A stretch of DNA of 64,000 bases, from positions 1 to 64,000 of the forward strand of contig NZ_JNWZ01000002.1 of assembly GCF_000716545.1 (NCBI RefSeq), read 5' to 3'. Shown in pieces: positions 9,147 through 18,851 of this stretch (the first letter of the stretch is position 1; every line of letters begins with the position of its first letter). The notes beneath the pieces were generated by a model. The model saw only the letters and a program-made list of their open reading frames with translations, was not told the origin of the DNA and did no database searches. Both the position numbers and the translations under genes were made by a program. The DNA comes from Kitasatospora phosalacinea. Its GTDB lineage: Bacteria; Actinomycetota; Actinomycetes; Streptomycetales; Streptomycetaceae.

Positions 9147-11507
9147 TCAGGCCGGGATCTTGACCGAGCGGTCCTTGCCGGTCTTGGTGACGCCCTGGCC
9201 GATCGCGTCCGCCACGTCCTGGGCGGTGACCGGCACCTGCTGGCCGTTCTTGGTGATCCTCACCTTGTCGAAGGTGGTGCCGATCGCGGTGGTCAGCTGG
9301 TTCATGTCCCACTTCAGGACCACCGTGCCGGTCGCGTCCGGCGCCAGCACCAGCGCCTTGGCGGCGGTGTTGCGACCGAAGACGAACTGCTTGCCGCCCG
9401 CCGTGACCGTCACGTTGCCGCCCATCACCTGCTTGCCCAGGCCGTCCGCGGCGGCCTGCAGCGCGTCCTGGCCGACCTTCGGCTGGGCGTCGGCGACCGG
9501 CAGCACCACCTCGGCGTCCGGCTTGCCCGCCGCCCGGCCGCGGTACGCCTGCTCGACCAGGCCGGCGCCCGCCGCCGAGTCCAGCGCCTTGCCGCCGCCG
9601 GCCGGGACCACCTCGACGCCGCCGGCTTCGGTGAACCGGACGTAGCCCTCCTGCATGCTCTGCCCGGACTTGGCGCCCAGTTCGTCCAGGGCCACCTTCA
9701 GCTTCGCCCGGTCGATCCGCACCTGCGGCTCGACCGCCTTGGCGCTCCCGGTCAGCGAACCCAGCACGTCCACCGGGTTGTAGCTGTGGTGGGTCAGCCC
9801 GTCCACCGTCGCGGTGGTGTCGAAGCTCAGGCCCGCGCTGGCCGGGTCCAGGGTGAGCGACTGCTCGCCGAGCTTCACCCGGACCGGCTGCTGCCCGACC
9901 TTGGCGACCTCGCCGTCCAGCGCCTTCACCGCCTGGTCGCGGGAGTCGCCGCCGATGTCGGTGCCCAGCACCGTGGTGCCCTTGGGGATGTCCGACTGGT
10001 TCATCATCAGGCCCGCGCCGTACGCCGCCGCACCGAGGAACAGCACGCCGCCGATGCCGGTCACCACCAGCTTCTTCCCGCGGCCGCCGCCCTTCTTCTT
10101 GGCGGCCGGCGCGGCCGGCGCGGCGGGCTTCGGCTCCGCGGCCGGCGGCTGGGCGGCCGGGGCCTGCTCGCGCTTGGGCGCGGCCGCCCGCGGGCCGCCC
10201 GGGAACGGCTGCGCGGCGGGCAGGTCGGCGAACCGGCCGCCGCCGTCACCGGCCGGACGCGGCCCCCGCCCGTCGGCGGGCGGGGCGGCGGGCGGGGCGG
10301 CGAACGGGTCGCCGTCGGTGCCGGGGGCCTTCAGGAACAGCTGGGTGGTCGGCGGGTCCGATATGTCGGCGCCCGGGGCCGGCTCGTCGCCGGTGATCGG
10401 GTCGAAGCCGCCGATCTGGGTGTCCTCCGGCTCCCCGGCGGCGGCCCGGGCCGACTGCGCGCCCGGGCGCGGCGCGGCGAACCGGTCGTCACCGGCCGGC
10501 GGGCGCTGCTCCGGGCCGCCGCCGGCGGGGGGCCGGGGGGACCGGGGCCCGGCGAACGGGTCCTGCCCGGACTGGCCCTGCCCGGACTGGCGCTGCCCGG
10601 GCCGGCCCGGCGCGAACGGGTCCTGCGGGGCCGCGAACGGGTCGGCCGGCGGGGTCTCCCGCTCGGCGGCCGGGGGCTGCGGCTGGGCGAACGGGTCCGG
10701 CGCGAACGGGTCCCGCGAGGTCGCGAACGGGTCCTGCTGCTGGGCGAAGCCGTCCTGGGCGAAGCCGTCCTGGCCGAAGCCGTCCTGGCCGAACGGGTCC
10801 TGCTCGGCCGCGAACGGGTCCCGGGCGGCGGCCGACGGGTCGTCCTGGCGCGGCAGCGGGTGGCCGCCGGTGCGGGAGGACGCCGCCGGGTCGGCCGGGG
10901 CGAACGGCGAGGCGGGCGCGCCGGACGGGCGCGGGGCCGCCTGCGGGGCCGGGGCGGCGCCCTTCGGGCCGCCGGCGGTGGGCTGGGCGGGCCGCGCGGG
11001 AGCGGCCGGGGCGGTCGCCGCCGGGGCGGGCTCCGGGCGGCCCTTCTGGCGCGGCTTGAACCACTCGCCGGTGGAATCCGACTCGGAGCCCTTCGGGGCC
11101 GACCGGGGCGCGGTCGGCTCCTGCCACTCCGGCGGCAGGTTCGGCGGGGTGGAGGTGCGCGCCCCGGAGTCCATCACGCCGAGCACCGGGTCGCCGGCGC
11201 CGCCGCGGTGGCGCGGGCCGGACGGCTCCGCGGGCTTCTCGTCCTTGACCTTGCTCTGCACCACGACCGGCGGGATCGGCCGCGAACCGGGGATGTTGAT
11301 CCGCACCCGGGTGGTCAGCGTGGTCTCCGTCGTCTTCGGCGCGTCGGCCTCGTCGGCGCGCGGACCGGGAGCGGTCCGTCCGGCGGCCGGGTCCGCGCCG
11401 ATCCCACCGGGCAAGCCGGTGCCGTACGGCGGGGTGCCCGACGGGTACGCGTCGGGGCCGCCGCGGCGGGGCTGCGGGTGGGCGTTGTCAGATTCGCGGC
11501 TGCTCAA
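9147..11507 (-). CDS. membrane-anchored protein with DPF-repeat linker and peptidoglycan-binding-like domains
   Basis: A 786-aa protein of unknown function. The first roughly 470 residues are predicted disordered (Pro, Gly, Ala, Gln rich) and contain about ten DPF[AG] or DGF[AG] repeats near residues 225-320. A single membrane helix follows the basic run KKKGGGRGKK (about 475-495), placing the last 290 residues outside the cell. That part contains IPKGTTVLGTDIGGDSRDQAVKAL, which resembles the putative peptidoglycan-binding domain (PF12229) found before VanW domains, probably in two copies; no VanW domain follows. The only usable start is TTG at 11507. A cell-wall-linked role is inferred from topology. 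Confidence 0.8.
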   Translation of the reverse strand: MSSRESDNAHPQPRRGGPDAYPSGTPPYGTGLPGGIGADPAAGRTAPGPRADEADAPKTTETTLTTRVRINIPGSRPIPPVVVQSKVKDEKPAEPSGPRHRGGAGDPVLGVMDSGARTSTPPNLPPEWQEPTAPRSAPKGSESDSTGEWFKPRQKGRPEPAPAATAPAAPARPAQPTAGGPKGAAPAPQAAPRPSGAPASPFAPADPAASSRTGGHPLPRQDDPSAAARDPFAAEQDPFGQDGFGQDGFAQDGFAQQQDPFATSRDPFAPDPFAQPQPPAAERETPPADPFAAPQDPFAPGRPGQRQSGQGQSGQDPFAGPRSPRPPAGGGPEQRPPAGDDRFAAPRPGAQSARAAAGEPEDTQIGGFDPITGDEPAPGADISDPPTTQLFLKAPGTDGDPFAAPPAAPPADGRGPRPAGDGGGRFADLPAAQPFPGGPRAAAPKREQAPAAQPPAAEPKPAAPAAPAAKKKGGGRGKKLVVTGIGGVLFLGAAAYGAGLMMNQSDIPKGTTVLGTDIGGDSRDQAVKALDGEVAKVGQQPVRVKLGEQSLTLDPASAGLSFDTTATVDGLTHHSYNPVDVLGSLTGSAKAVEPQVRIDRAKLKVALDELGAKSGQSMQEGYVRFTEAGGVEVVPAGGGKALDSAAGAGLVEQAYRGRAAGKPDAEVVLPVADAQPKVGQDALQAAADGLGKQVMGGNVTVTAGGKQFVFGRNTAAKALVLAPDATGTVVLKWDMNQLTTAIGTTFDKVRITKNGQQVPVTAQDVADAIGQGVTKTGKDRSVKIPA

Positions 11508-11746
11508 TGCTGCTCTGCTCCGGGTTCGCGGCCGGGCCGGCCGGGCCGTCCGCTGCGTATGGGGCGGGTGACCGCCGGACGACGGAGTGCGGCGCGCGGC
11601 GGGCCGACCGGCCCCGGGGACATCAGCTGTTCACATGTCGGCTGCGGCGAGCGCCCCCGCCACGCGAGTGGTGCCGAAGCTACCCTCCGGCCCGGCCGGG
11701 CCGGACAGGGGGGTGGCCCGCCGGGGCACCACCTTACCGACAAGGA

Positions 11747-11787
11747 ATCCGGGCCGTCGGACGACCGGGGATCCCGGTGGCCCGGAT
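11747..11787 (-). terminator. nested hairpin terminator after the mshB-DUF6113 pair
   Basis: An outer 9-bp stem (11747-11755 with 11779-11787) encloses an inner 6-bp stem (11764-11769 with 11773-11778). It lies 15 bp beyond the stop of the DUF6113 gene. Confidence 0.6.
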
Positions 11788-11801
11788 CGTCCCGGTACGC
11801 G

Positions 11802-12257
11802 CTAGCGGTCGCCGTCCCTGACGGAGCGTCGGGGCTCCGGCGCCGGTGCGCCGAACAGGAACCCGGAGCGGGTCGGCAGGGTCGCGCAGACCACCCCGAG
11901 CACCGCGCCGCCGAACAGGTACAGGTACGCGGACGGCGTCGCGGAGAGCACCAGGTCACCCTCCGGACGGGGCGCCAGCAGCACCGCGAGCACCAGGAAC
12001 CAGCCGCCCAGCGCGCACCCCGCGCCGAGCTTGGTGCCGGTCGCCCGCAGCCCCCCGTAGAACAGCCCGGCGCAGCCCGCCAGGGCCGGCACCACGCCGA
12101 AGCCGCCCCACAGGGTCTGCACGAAAGCTCCGCACACCGACACCGCCGCGCCGAGCAGGAACAGCACGGCGTACACCGCGATCCGGACGCCGCGCGGCGG
12201 CATCCGCTCGCCCAGGCGCTGCTCGCGGGTGCCCAGCAGGGCGTGCAGGACGTTCAC
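11802..12257 (-). CDS. DUF6113-type integral membrane protein
   Basis: A 151-aa protein with four hydrophobic segments (around residues 25-48, 53-68, 78-95 and 110-128) and a charged C-terminus. I recognise it as the small membrane protein that regularly follows mshB in actinomycetes (DUF6113). Its ATG overlaps the mshB stop by four bases, so the two are translationally coupled. No catalytic motif is visible. The coupling suggests a link with mycothiol metabolism or simply co-expression; the function is unknown. Confidence 0.85.
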   Translation of the reverse strand: MNVLHALLGTREQRLGERMPPRGVRIAVYAVLFLLGAAVSVCGAFVQTLWGGFGVVPALAGCAGLFYGGLRATGTKLGAGCALGGWFLVLAVLLAPRPEGDLVLSATPSAYLYLFGGAVLGVVCATLPTRSGFLFGAPAPEPRRSVRDGDR

Positions 12258-13141
12258 CGCTCCACCCCCGCGAACAGGTCGTCCTCGGGTGCGCCCGGGC
12301 CGAGCGGGCCGCGCACCAGCTCGTAGTACTCGGTGGCCAGCAGCGGCTGGCCCAGGCCGTTGCTGAGCGCGAAGTGGCGGCCGTCCACGGTGATCTGGGT
12401 GGCGTGCGCCCGCATCGCGGCGGCCTTCGCCCCGGCGTACGCGGCGTTGTCCAGCACGGTGGTGACCACCCGGTCGTCCACCACGCCGGGGATCTGGTCG
12501 ACCGGCGCGGTGCCCTCGAACGGCGCCTCGGCGGCCGTCCCGGCCAGCGCCGCCTCGATCACCGAGCGGGGCATCCGGTTGTAGTAGACCTTGGCGATCC
12601 GCCAGGGTCCGCCCAGCTCCGGGCGGAACGCCGGGTCGGCGGCCAGCTCGTAGCCGCGCAGCGCCACCCGGTGCGCCTGGATGTGGTCGGGGTGGCCGTA
12701 GCCGCCGTTCTCGTCGTACGTCACCAGCACCTGCGGCCGCACCTCGCGGACCACCCCGGCCAGCAGGCCGGCCGCCTCGTCCACGTCCGCCCGCCAGAAG
12801 CAGGACGGGTCGTCGTTGTCCGGGACGCCCATCATCCCGGAGTCCCGCCAGCGGCCCGCCCCGCCCAGGAAGCGGTGGTCGGTGACGCCCAACTCGCGCA
12901 TCGCGGCGGCCAGCTCGCCGATCCGGTACTCGCCCAGGGCGTCGTCGCGGCCCTGCTCCAGGTGCGCCAGCTCCGGCGGGATCACCTCACCGCCCTCACC
13001 CAGCGTGCAGGTCACCAGCGTGACCCGGACGCCCTCGGCCGCGTACCGGGCCATCGTGGAGCCGTTGTTGATCGACTCGTCGTCGGGATGCGCGTGCACC
13101 AGCAGCAGCCCGCGCGCGTCGGCCGGGGGTACGGAGGTCAT
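12254..13141 (-). CDS. mshB: N-acetyl-1-D-myo-inositol-2-amino-2-deoxy-alpha-D-glucopyranoside deacetylase (MshB)
   Basis: This zinc deacetylase removes the acetyl group from GlcNAc-inositol, the second committed step of mycothiol synthesis, in the cytosol. The 295-aa length is typical. The metal/catalytic motif AHPDDE lies at residues 17-22, and a second metal ligand comes from [12 protein letters not shown] near residue 145. [16 protein letters not shown] is a signature of MshB as opposed to the amidase Mca. The stop overlaps the start of the DUF6113 gene. Mycothiol is the main thiol of actinobacteria, so this gene also fixes the taxonomic class. Confidence 0.95.
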   Translation of the reverse strand: MTSVPPADARGLLLVHAHPDDESINNGSTMARYAAEGVRVTLVTCTLGEGGEVIPPELAHLEQGRDDALGEYRIGELAAAMRELGVTDHRFLGGAGRWRDSGMMGVPDNDDPSCFWRADVDEAAGLLAGVVREVRPQVLVTYDENGGYGHPDHIQAHRVALRGYELAADPAFRPELGGPWRIAKVYYNRMPRSVIEAALAGTAAEAPFEGTAPVDQIPGVVDDRVVTTVLDNAAYAGAKAAAMRAHATQITVDGRHFALSNGLGQPLLATEYYELVRGPLGPGAPEDDLFAGVER

Positions 13142-13202
13142 GCCCGGCAGCTTAACGGCCTGCCCGGAGGGGGACGCCCCGGACAGGCCAAGCGCGGCCG
13201 GG

Positions 13203-13397
13203 CTAGAGGTTCAGCCCGTTCAGCATCCCGGCCAGGTTGGCCGTCACCTGCTGGATCGACGGCGCGATCGAACTGGACGCCAGGTAGAACCCGAGCAGCG
13301 CGCACACCAGCGCGTGGCTCAACTTCAGGCTCGACCGGCGGACCAGGACCACGACCACGACCAGCATCAGCAAGACGGCGGAGACGGACAAAGCCAT
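13203..13397 (-). CDS. small conserved membrane protein (64 aa)
   Basis: A 64-aa protein with two hydrophobic segments (residues 3-18 and 28-45) around RRSSLKLSH, ending in an amphipathic stretch. [13 protein letters not shown] is a pattern I recall from small hypothetical proteins of Streptomyces. It lies 61 bp upstream of mshB on the same strand and could share its promoter. No function can be assigned. Confidence 0.6.
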   Translation of the reverse strand: MALSVSAVLLMLVVVVVLVRRSSLKLSHALVCALLGFYLASSSIAPSIQQVTANLAGMLNGLNL

Positions 13398-13640
13398 GAC
13401 GGCTCACACCCTTCCTCGGGTGCGCGGCCCCGGGGACGGGGCAGCGGGTGGGACCTTGGTCAACTGATACCCGATCAGTGACGCCGGGGTGACGTTCCGT
13501 GAGCCCGCTCGGGGTGTCGCGCCGTCGCCGCCACCCACTGCGCCCCCGGTCAGCGGCCCTCCGAACGGCCGTACGCCGCCGTCCGGGTGAGCTGCGCCGT
13601 CCGGGTGATCACCGGTGGGCGGAGCCGTAGGGTCGACCGC

Positions 13641-15758
13641 ATGACGACCGAGAAGCCGCACGACACCTTCCCCCGGCAGTACGCCCGCACCGGGCGCTTC
13701 ACCGCGGGCGCGCCCCGCTCGTTCAGCGTCTCCCCGGACGGCGCCCGGGTGCTGTTCCTGCGCTCCCGCGGCGGGGGGCGGTCGGCCAACCTGCTGTGGC
13801 GCCTGGACGTCGCCACCGGCACCGAGAGCGTGCTCGCCGACCCGGAGGAACTGCTCGGCGGCGGCGCCGAGGAGCTGTCCGCCGCCGAGCGGGCCCGCCG
13901 CGAGCGCAGCCGGGAGACCTCCGCCGGAATCGTCGGCTACGCCCTGGACGCGGCCGGACGCACCGCCGTCTTCGCGCTGTCCGGGCGGCTGTTCGCGGTC
14001 GACACCGACAGCGGCGAGGCCCGCGAACTGCCCGCCGCCACCCCGCTGCTGGACCCGCGGCCCAGCCCCGACGGCGCGCACGTCGCGTACGCCACCCCGG
14101 GCGGCGAGCTGCGGGTGAGCGCCGCCGACGGCGGCGGCGACCGGCTGCTGGCCGGGCCCGAGGCGGACGGGGTCGGCTGGGGGCAGGCCGAGTTCATCGC
14201 CCAGGAGGAGATGGGCCGCGACCGCGGGTACTGGTGGGCGCCCGACGGGAGCGCGCTGCTGGCCGCCCGGGTCGACGACACCCCGGTGCGCCGCTGGTGG
14301 ATCGCCGACCCGGCCAACCCCGGCCGCCCGCCGGTCGAGGTCGCCTACCCGGCGGCCGGCACGCCCAACGCCGAGGTCGGGCTGTGGCTGCTCGGCCTGG
14401 ACGGCGGCCGCACCGAGATCCGCTGGGACCGCGCGGCGTACCCGTACCTGGCCCGGGTGCACTGGTCGGCCGGCGGGCCGCCGCTGCTCCAGGTGCAGGC
14501 CCGCGACCAGCGCGAACAGCTGGTCCTGGAGGCCGACACCGCCACCGGGGAGACCACCGTGCTGGTCACCGAGCGGGACGCGGACTGGCTGGAGCTGTTC
14601 GACGGGGTGCCGGTGCGGCTGGCCGACGGGCGGCTGGTGCGGATCACCGACCGGGACGGCGCGCGGGTGCTGACCGTCGGCGAGAAGGCGCTCACCGACG
14701 CCGGACTGCACGTCCGCGCGGTGCTCGGCACGGACGGCGACAGCGTGCTGTTCACCGCCTCCGCCGGGGCCGCCGAGTTCGAGCGCCGCCCGCCCGGCTG
14801 GCTCGGCGTCTTCGAGGCCGGGCCGGACGGCGTGCGGGAGGTCGGCGACGGCGCGCTCGGCGCGGTGCGCGGCGCGGGCACCACCGTGCTCACCACCGCC
14901 CACCCGATGCGCCCCGGCACCACCGTCACCGTGCACCGCGAGGGTGCCGAACCGCTGGTGGTCGCCTCGCACGCGGCCGTCCCGCTGATCGCCGCCCGGC
15001 CGGTGTTCCGGTTCGCCGGCGAGCGGCGGATCCCCTGCGCGGTGCTGCTGCCCGCCGGCTACGACCCGGACACCGACGGGGTGCTGCCCGTCCTGATGGA
15101 CCCGTACGGCGGCCCGCACGGGCAGCGGGTGGTGCGGGCGCACAACCCGCACCTGGTCTCGCAGTGGTTCGCCGACCAGGGCTTCGCGGTGATCGTCGCC
15201 GACGGGCGCGGCACCCCCGGGCACAGCCCCGGCTGGGAGAAGTCGATCAACCGGCGCACCGCCGAGGTCTCCGTCCAGGACCAGGTCGACGCGCTGCACG
15301 CGCTCGCCGAGCAGTTCCCGCTCGACCTGGCCAAGGTCGCCATCCGGGGCTGGTCGTACGGCGGCTACCTGGCCGCCGCCGCCGTGCTCCGCGAACCGGA
15401 CGTCTTCCACGCCGCGGTGGCCGGCGCGCCCGTCACCGAGCACGACCTGTACGACACCCACTACACCGAGCGCTACTACGGCGACCCGAACACCGAGCCC
15501 GCGTCGTACCGGGCCAACTCGCTGGTGGAGATGGCCCCTTCGCTGCGCCGGCCGCTGATGATCGTGCACGGCCTCGCCGACGACAACGTGGTGGTCGCGC
15601 ACAGCCTGCGGCTGTCCACCGCGCTGCTCGCCGCCGGGCGCCCGCACACCGTGCTGCCGCTGTCCGGGGTGACCCACATGACGCCGCAGGAGCAGGTCGC
15701 CGAGAACCTGCTGCTGCTCCAGGTCCGCTTCCTGAAGGAGTCGCTCGGCCTGCTGTGA
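13641..15758 (+). CDS. S9 family (prolyl oligopeptidase / DPP IV-like) peptidase
   Basis: A 705-aa serine peptidase with an N-terminal beta-propeller (DPPIV_N, about residues 20-440) and a C-terminal alpha/beta-hydrolase domain. The catalytic triad is readable: Ser572 in GWSYGGY, Asp647 in GLADDN and His679 in GVTHMTP. A double-Glu loop (AQEEMGRDRGYWW, near residue 190) matches the substrate N-terminus anchor of DPP IV enzymes, so removal of N-terminal dipeptides is likely. No signal peptide is visible, so it should be cytosolic. The ATG at 13641 is preferred over in-frame starts upstream, which give non-conserved sequence. Its proximity to peptide importers suggests use of imported peptides; that is inference. 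Confidence 0.92.
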   Translation: MTTEKPHDTFPRQYARTGRFTAGAPRSFSVSPDGARVLFLRSRGGGRSANLLWRLDVATGTESVLADPEELLGGGAEELSAAERARRERSRETSAGIVGYALDAAGRTAVFALSGRLFAVDTDSGEARELPAATPLLDPRPSPDGAHVAYATPGGELRVSAADGGGDRLLAGPEADGVGWGQAEFIAQEEMGRDRGYWWAPDGSALLAARVDDTPVRRWWIADPANPGRPPVEVAYPAAGTPNAEVGLWLLGLDGGRTEIRWDRAAYPYLARVHWSAGGPPLLQVQARDQREQLVLEADTATGETTVLVTERDADWLELFDGVPVRLADGRLVRITDRDGARVLTVGEKALTDAGLHVRAVLGTDGDSVLFTASAGAAEFERRPPGWLGVFEAGPDGVREVGDGALGAVRGAGTTVLTTAHPMRPGTTVTVHREGAEPLVVASHAAVPLIAARPVFRFAGERRIPCAVLLPAGYDPDTDGVLPVLMDPYGGPHGQRVVRAHNPHLVSQWFADQGFAVIVADGRGTPGHSPGWEKSINRRTAEVSVQDQVDALHALAEQFPLDLAKVAIRGWSYGGYLAAAAVLREPDVFHAAVAGAPVTEHDLYDTHYTERYYGDPNTEPASYRANSLVEMAPSLRRPLMIVHGLADDNVVVAHSLRLSTALLAAGRPHTVLPLSGVTHMTPQEQVAENLLLLQVRFLKESLGLL

Positions 15759-15888
15759 CGGCCGGTCACCGCTCGGGCCGTGACATCCGTCATGCGGAGG
15801 TCACGACGGCGTGCACTGCCGCGGACACCCCCGTTCCGAGGAGCCTTGAGGAGTCGGAGAGAACGGCTCTCGAAGGGACTTGGTTCGG

Positions 15889-16848
15889 ATGACGACGGGA
15901 ACGGGGGAGGTCGCGGCCTTCCGGAACGTCAGCAAGAGCTACGGCCGGGTGAAGGCGGTGAACGGCCTCGACCTGGTGCTGCGACCCGGCGAGACGGTCG
16001 CCCTGCTCGGCCCCAACGGCGCGGGCAAGTCCAGCAGCCTCGACCTGCTGCTGGGCCTGCGCGAACCGGACAGCGGAACGGTCGAGCTGTTCGGCGGCAC
16101 CCCGCGGGAGGCGATCACCGCCGGGCGGGTCGGCGCGATGCTGCAGAGCGGCGGCCTGATGAGCGACGTCAAGGTCCGCGAGATCGTCGAGCTGGCCTGC
16201 AAGGTGCACCCCCGGGGGCACCGGGTCGACGAGGTGCTGGCCACCGCCGGGATCACCGAGATCGCCGACCGCCGGGTCGACAAGCTCTCCGGCGGCCAGG
16301 AGCAGCGCGTCCGGTTCGCCCTCGCGGTGGCCGGGCCCAACGACCTGATCGTCCTGGACGAGCCCACCACCGGCATGGACGTCTCGGTCCGCCGCCAGTT
16401 CTGGGACGCCATGCGCGCCCAGGCCGACGCCGGGCGCACCGTCCTCTTCGCCACCCACTACCTGGAGGAGGCCGACTCCATCGCCGACCGCGTCCTGGTC
16501 CTGCACAAGGGCCGGCTGATCGCCGACGGCTCCTCCGCCGAGATCAAGGCCCGGGCCGGCGCCCGCCGGATCGGCTTCGAACTCCACCCCGCCGACGGCG
16601 CCTTCGACGAGGCGGCGCTGCGCGCCCTGCCCGGCACCGTCGGCCTGGACGTCAGCACCCGCGCCGACGGCGTGCGCACCGTCCGGATCCGCTCCGCCGA
16701 CGCCGACGCGGGCGTCGCCGCGCTCTACCGGGCGGGCTACTACCCGCGCGGGCTGGAGGTCACCAGCCTCGGCCTGGAACAGGCCTTCCTGACCATCACC
16801 GGCGAGCAGGACCGCACCGAGGAAGAGGAAGAGGCGAGCGTCCGATGA
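15889..16848 (+). CDS. ABC-2 type exporter ATP-binding protein
   Basis: A 319-aa cytoplasmic ATPase of the DrrA/CcmA-like exporter group. It has Walker A GPNGAGKSS, the signature LSGGQEQRVRFA, Walker B (LIVLDEPTTGMD) and the H-loop ATHYLEEAD. The C-terminal roughly 90 residues form the usual extension of drug and lipid exporters. The start is the ATG at 15889 with GAAGGGA ten bases upstream; TTG at 15880 is an alternative. Its stop overlaps the ATG of the permease gene, and permease, kinase and regulator follow without gaps. The substrate is unknown; such modules commonly answer membrane stress or antibiotics. Confidence 0.93.
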   Translation: MTTGTGEVAAFRNVSKSYGRVKAVNGLDLVLRPGETVALLGPNGAGKSSSLDLLLGLREPDSGTVELFGGTPREAITAGRVGAMLQSGGLMSDVKVREIVELACKVHPRGHRVDEVLATAGITEIADRRVDKLSGGQEQRVRFALAVAGPNDLIVLDEPTTGMDVSVRRQFWDAMRAQADAGRTVLFATHYLEEADSIADRVLVLHKGRLIADGSSAEIKARAGARRIGFELHPADGAFDEAALRALPGTVGLDVSTRADGVRTVRIRSADADAGVAALYRAGYYPRGLEVTSLGLEQAFLTITGEQDRTEEEEEASVR

Positions 16849-17567
16849 CCACCCTGATCCGGCTGGAGATCCTGCGCACCCTGCGCAACAAGCGGTACCT
16901 GATGTTCACCGTGCTCTACCCCGCGCTGCTGTACGTCTTCTTCATCAGCGCCTACGGCAGCGGCGGCACGGTGGACGGCGGAGTCTCCGTCAAGTCGTAC
17001 TTCATGGTCTCGATGGCCACCTTCGGCGCGGTCGGTGCCGTCCTGACCGGCTCCGCGCAGCGCATCTCGCTGGAGCGCAAGAGCGGCTGGACCCGCCAAC
17101 TGCGGCTCACCGCCCTGCCCGGACGGGCCTACACCCTCGGCAAGATCGCCGCCTGCGCGGTCACCACGCTGCCCGCCATCCTGGTCGTCTTCGCCATCGG
17201 CGCGATCGAGGGCGTCGACCTCACCGCCGTCCAGTGGGCCGGCCTGGCCGCCGCCCTGTGGCTCGGCAGCTTCGTCTTCGCCGCCCTCGGCGTCGCCCTC
17301 GGCTACGCCGCCGAACCGGACGCCGTCCAGCCCGTCGTGATGATCGTCTACATGCTGATGGCGCTGTTCGGCGGCACCTGGTTCCCGGTCGGCGAGTCGC
17401 TGAAGGGCTACGCCAGGTTCAACCCGGTCTACGACTACAACCAGCTGGCCTCGTTCATCCACGGCGACGGCGTGGCCGCCCTGCCGATCGCGGCCCTCGC
17501 CGCCTTCCTGGCGGTCTTCACCGCCGCCGCGGCCGTCCTGTACCGCAAGGACGCGCGGCGGGCATGA
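16845..17567 (+). CDS. ABC-2 type exporter permease
   Basis: A 240-aa membrane protein with six hydrophobic segments of the ABC2_membrane type, partner of the preceding ATPase. The ATG at 16845 overlaps the upstream stop (ATGA). The typical short N-terminal RNKRYLMFTVLYPALLYVFF leads into helix 1, and the G-x-FP-x-GES motif (GGTWFPVGESLKG) lies before the last helix. Its own stop again overlaps the histidine kinase start. Two copies would pair with two ATPase subunits in the membrane. Confidence 0.92.
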   Translation: MTTLIRLEILRTLRNKRYLMFTVLYPALLYVFFISAYGSGGTVDGGVSVKSYFMVSMATFGAVGAVLTGSAQRISLERKSGWTRQLRLTALPGRAYTLGKIAACAVTTLPAILVVFAIGAIEGVDLTAVQWAGLAAALWLGSFVFAALGVALGYAAEPDAVQPVVMIVYMLMALFGGTWFPVGESLKGYARFNPVYDYNQLASFIHGDGVAALPIAALAAFLAVFTAAAAVLYRKDARRA

Positions 17568-18814
17568 TGGCCCGCATGCAGAACACCGCACCGGCCCGCC
17601 ACCCCGACCAGCACGGGGAGGTCGGGCCGGACGGCCGTTGGACCACGTACCCCGGCGTGCCCGTGGACACCCGGCGGCAGTTGCTGGCCAAGCTCGCCTG
17701 GACGTCGATCTGGGCGCTCTACCTGGCCTACCCCGTCCAGGACCTGACGACCGGCCGGCACACCCCCGCGGCGAGCGCCGCCGGGGCCGCCGCGCTGGTG
17801 CTCTTCCTGGCCTGCTACCTGTCCCTGATCGTGATGCGCAACCACCCGGGCTTCCGGGAGGCCCGGCGCTACCTGCCGCTCGCCCTGATGGCCGCGATCG
17901 CCGTCACCACCTCGTACGCCCTCGGCGAAGCCTGGCTGACCCTGTTCACGTACACCTCGGTGTGCGCCGCGGTGATCCTCCCCGGCCGCTACGGCCTGGT
18001 CGGCGTCCTCGCCACCAGCGGCGTCCTCGCCGTCGTCGGACTCACCAGCCACGCCGACGCCGAGACCCTGGTCAGCATCGGCCTGCCCTGCGTGATGGCC
18101 GGACTCGCCATGCTCGCCATGCAGCGGCTCGTCGCCACCATGCGCGAACTGCGCGAGGCCCGGGCCGCCGTCGCCCACCTCGCCGCCTCCGAGGAGCGGC
18201 TGCGCCTCGCCCGCGACCTGCACGACCTGCTCGGCCACTCGCTCTCGCTGATCGCCATCAAGAGCGAGCTCACCGGGCGCCTGATGGACGCCGGCAAGGC
18301 CGACGCCGCCCGCGCCCAGGTCGCCGACATCGAACAGGTCGCCCGGCAGTCCCTCGCCGACGTCCGCAGCGCCGTCAGCGGCTTCCGCCGACCCACCCTG
18401 CCGGTCGAACTCGCCGCCGCCCGAACCGCGCTGACCGCCAGCCAGATCGAACTCGACGCCGACCCCCGGCTCGCCGAGGACCGCCCCGGCCTCGGCGCCG
18501 AGGAGTCCGGCGTGCTCGCCTGGGCGCTGCGCGAGGCCGTCACCAACGTCGTCCGGCACGGCGCCGGGGCCACCCGGTGCACCGTCCACCTCGACGAGAC
18601 CTGGGAGGAGGACGGCCGCTACGCCGTCCTGGAGGTCGTCGACAACGGCGCAGGACCCGGCAAGTCCGGTGCCGGGAACGGACTCTCGGGCCTCGGCGAG
18701 CGCCTGGAACAGGTCGGCGGACGCCTGCGGACCGGCCCCGCCGAACGCGGCAGGGGCTTCCGGCTGCGCGCCCTCGTCCCGCTGCGGCCCGGCCCCAGCG
18801 GCGAAGGGGAATAG
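17564..18814 (+). CDS. DesK-type sensor histidine kinase
   Basis: A 416-aa sensor with about six membrane helices (residues 40-200) and a short coiled linker leading into a HisKA_3 dimerisation domain. The phospho-acceptor is His220 in RDLHDLLGHSLSLIAIK. The HATPase domain shows EAVTNVVRH and the ATP-lid motifs VDNGAG and GLSGLGERL. Like Bacillus DesK it has no large external domain, so it probably senses the bilayer itself or the linked transporter. ATG at 17564 overlaps the permease stop; ATGs at 17567 and 17576 are alternatives. The operon context argues that it controls or is controlled by the ABC exporter. Confidence 0.93.
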   Translation: MMARMQNTAPARHPDQHGEVGPDGRWTTYPGVPVDTRRQLLAKLAWTSIWALYLAYPVQDLTTGRHTPAASAAGAAALVLFLACYLSLIVMRNHPGFREARRYLPLALMAAIAVTTSYALGEAWLTLFTYTSVCAAVILPGRYGLVGVLATSGVLAVVGLTSHADAETLVSIGLPCVMAGLAMLAMQRLVATMRELREARAAVAHLAASEERLRLARDLHDLLGHSLSLIAIKSELTGRLMDAGKADAARAQVADIEQVARQSLADVRSAVSGFRRPTLPVELAAARTALTASQIELDADPRLAEDRPGLGAEESGVLAWALREAVTNVVRHGAGATRCTVHLDETWEEDGRYAVLEVVDNGAGPGKSGAGNGLSGLGERLEQVGGRLRTGPAERGRGFRLRALVPLRPGPSGEGE

Positions 18815-18851
18815 GCTGCCCGACGTGACGGACGGAACGGGTGGAGGACCG

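Noticed and set aside
9141..12326. A 1061-codon plus-strand open frame
   Set aside because: It is antisense to the DPF-repeat protein and mshB region; Arg/Gly/Ala-rich composition is the usual shadow of high-GC genes.
13404..15677. A 757-codon minus-strand frame opposite the S9 peptidase
   Set aside because: Low-complexity shadow; the plus-strand frame has an intact catalytic triad and domain structure.
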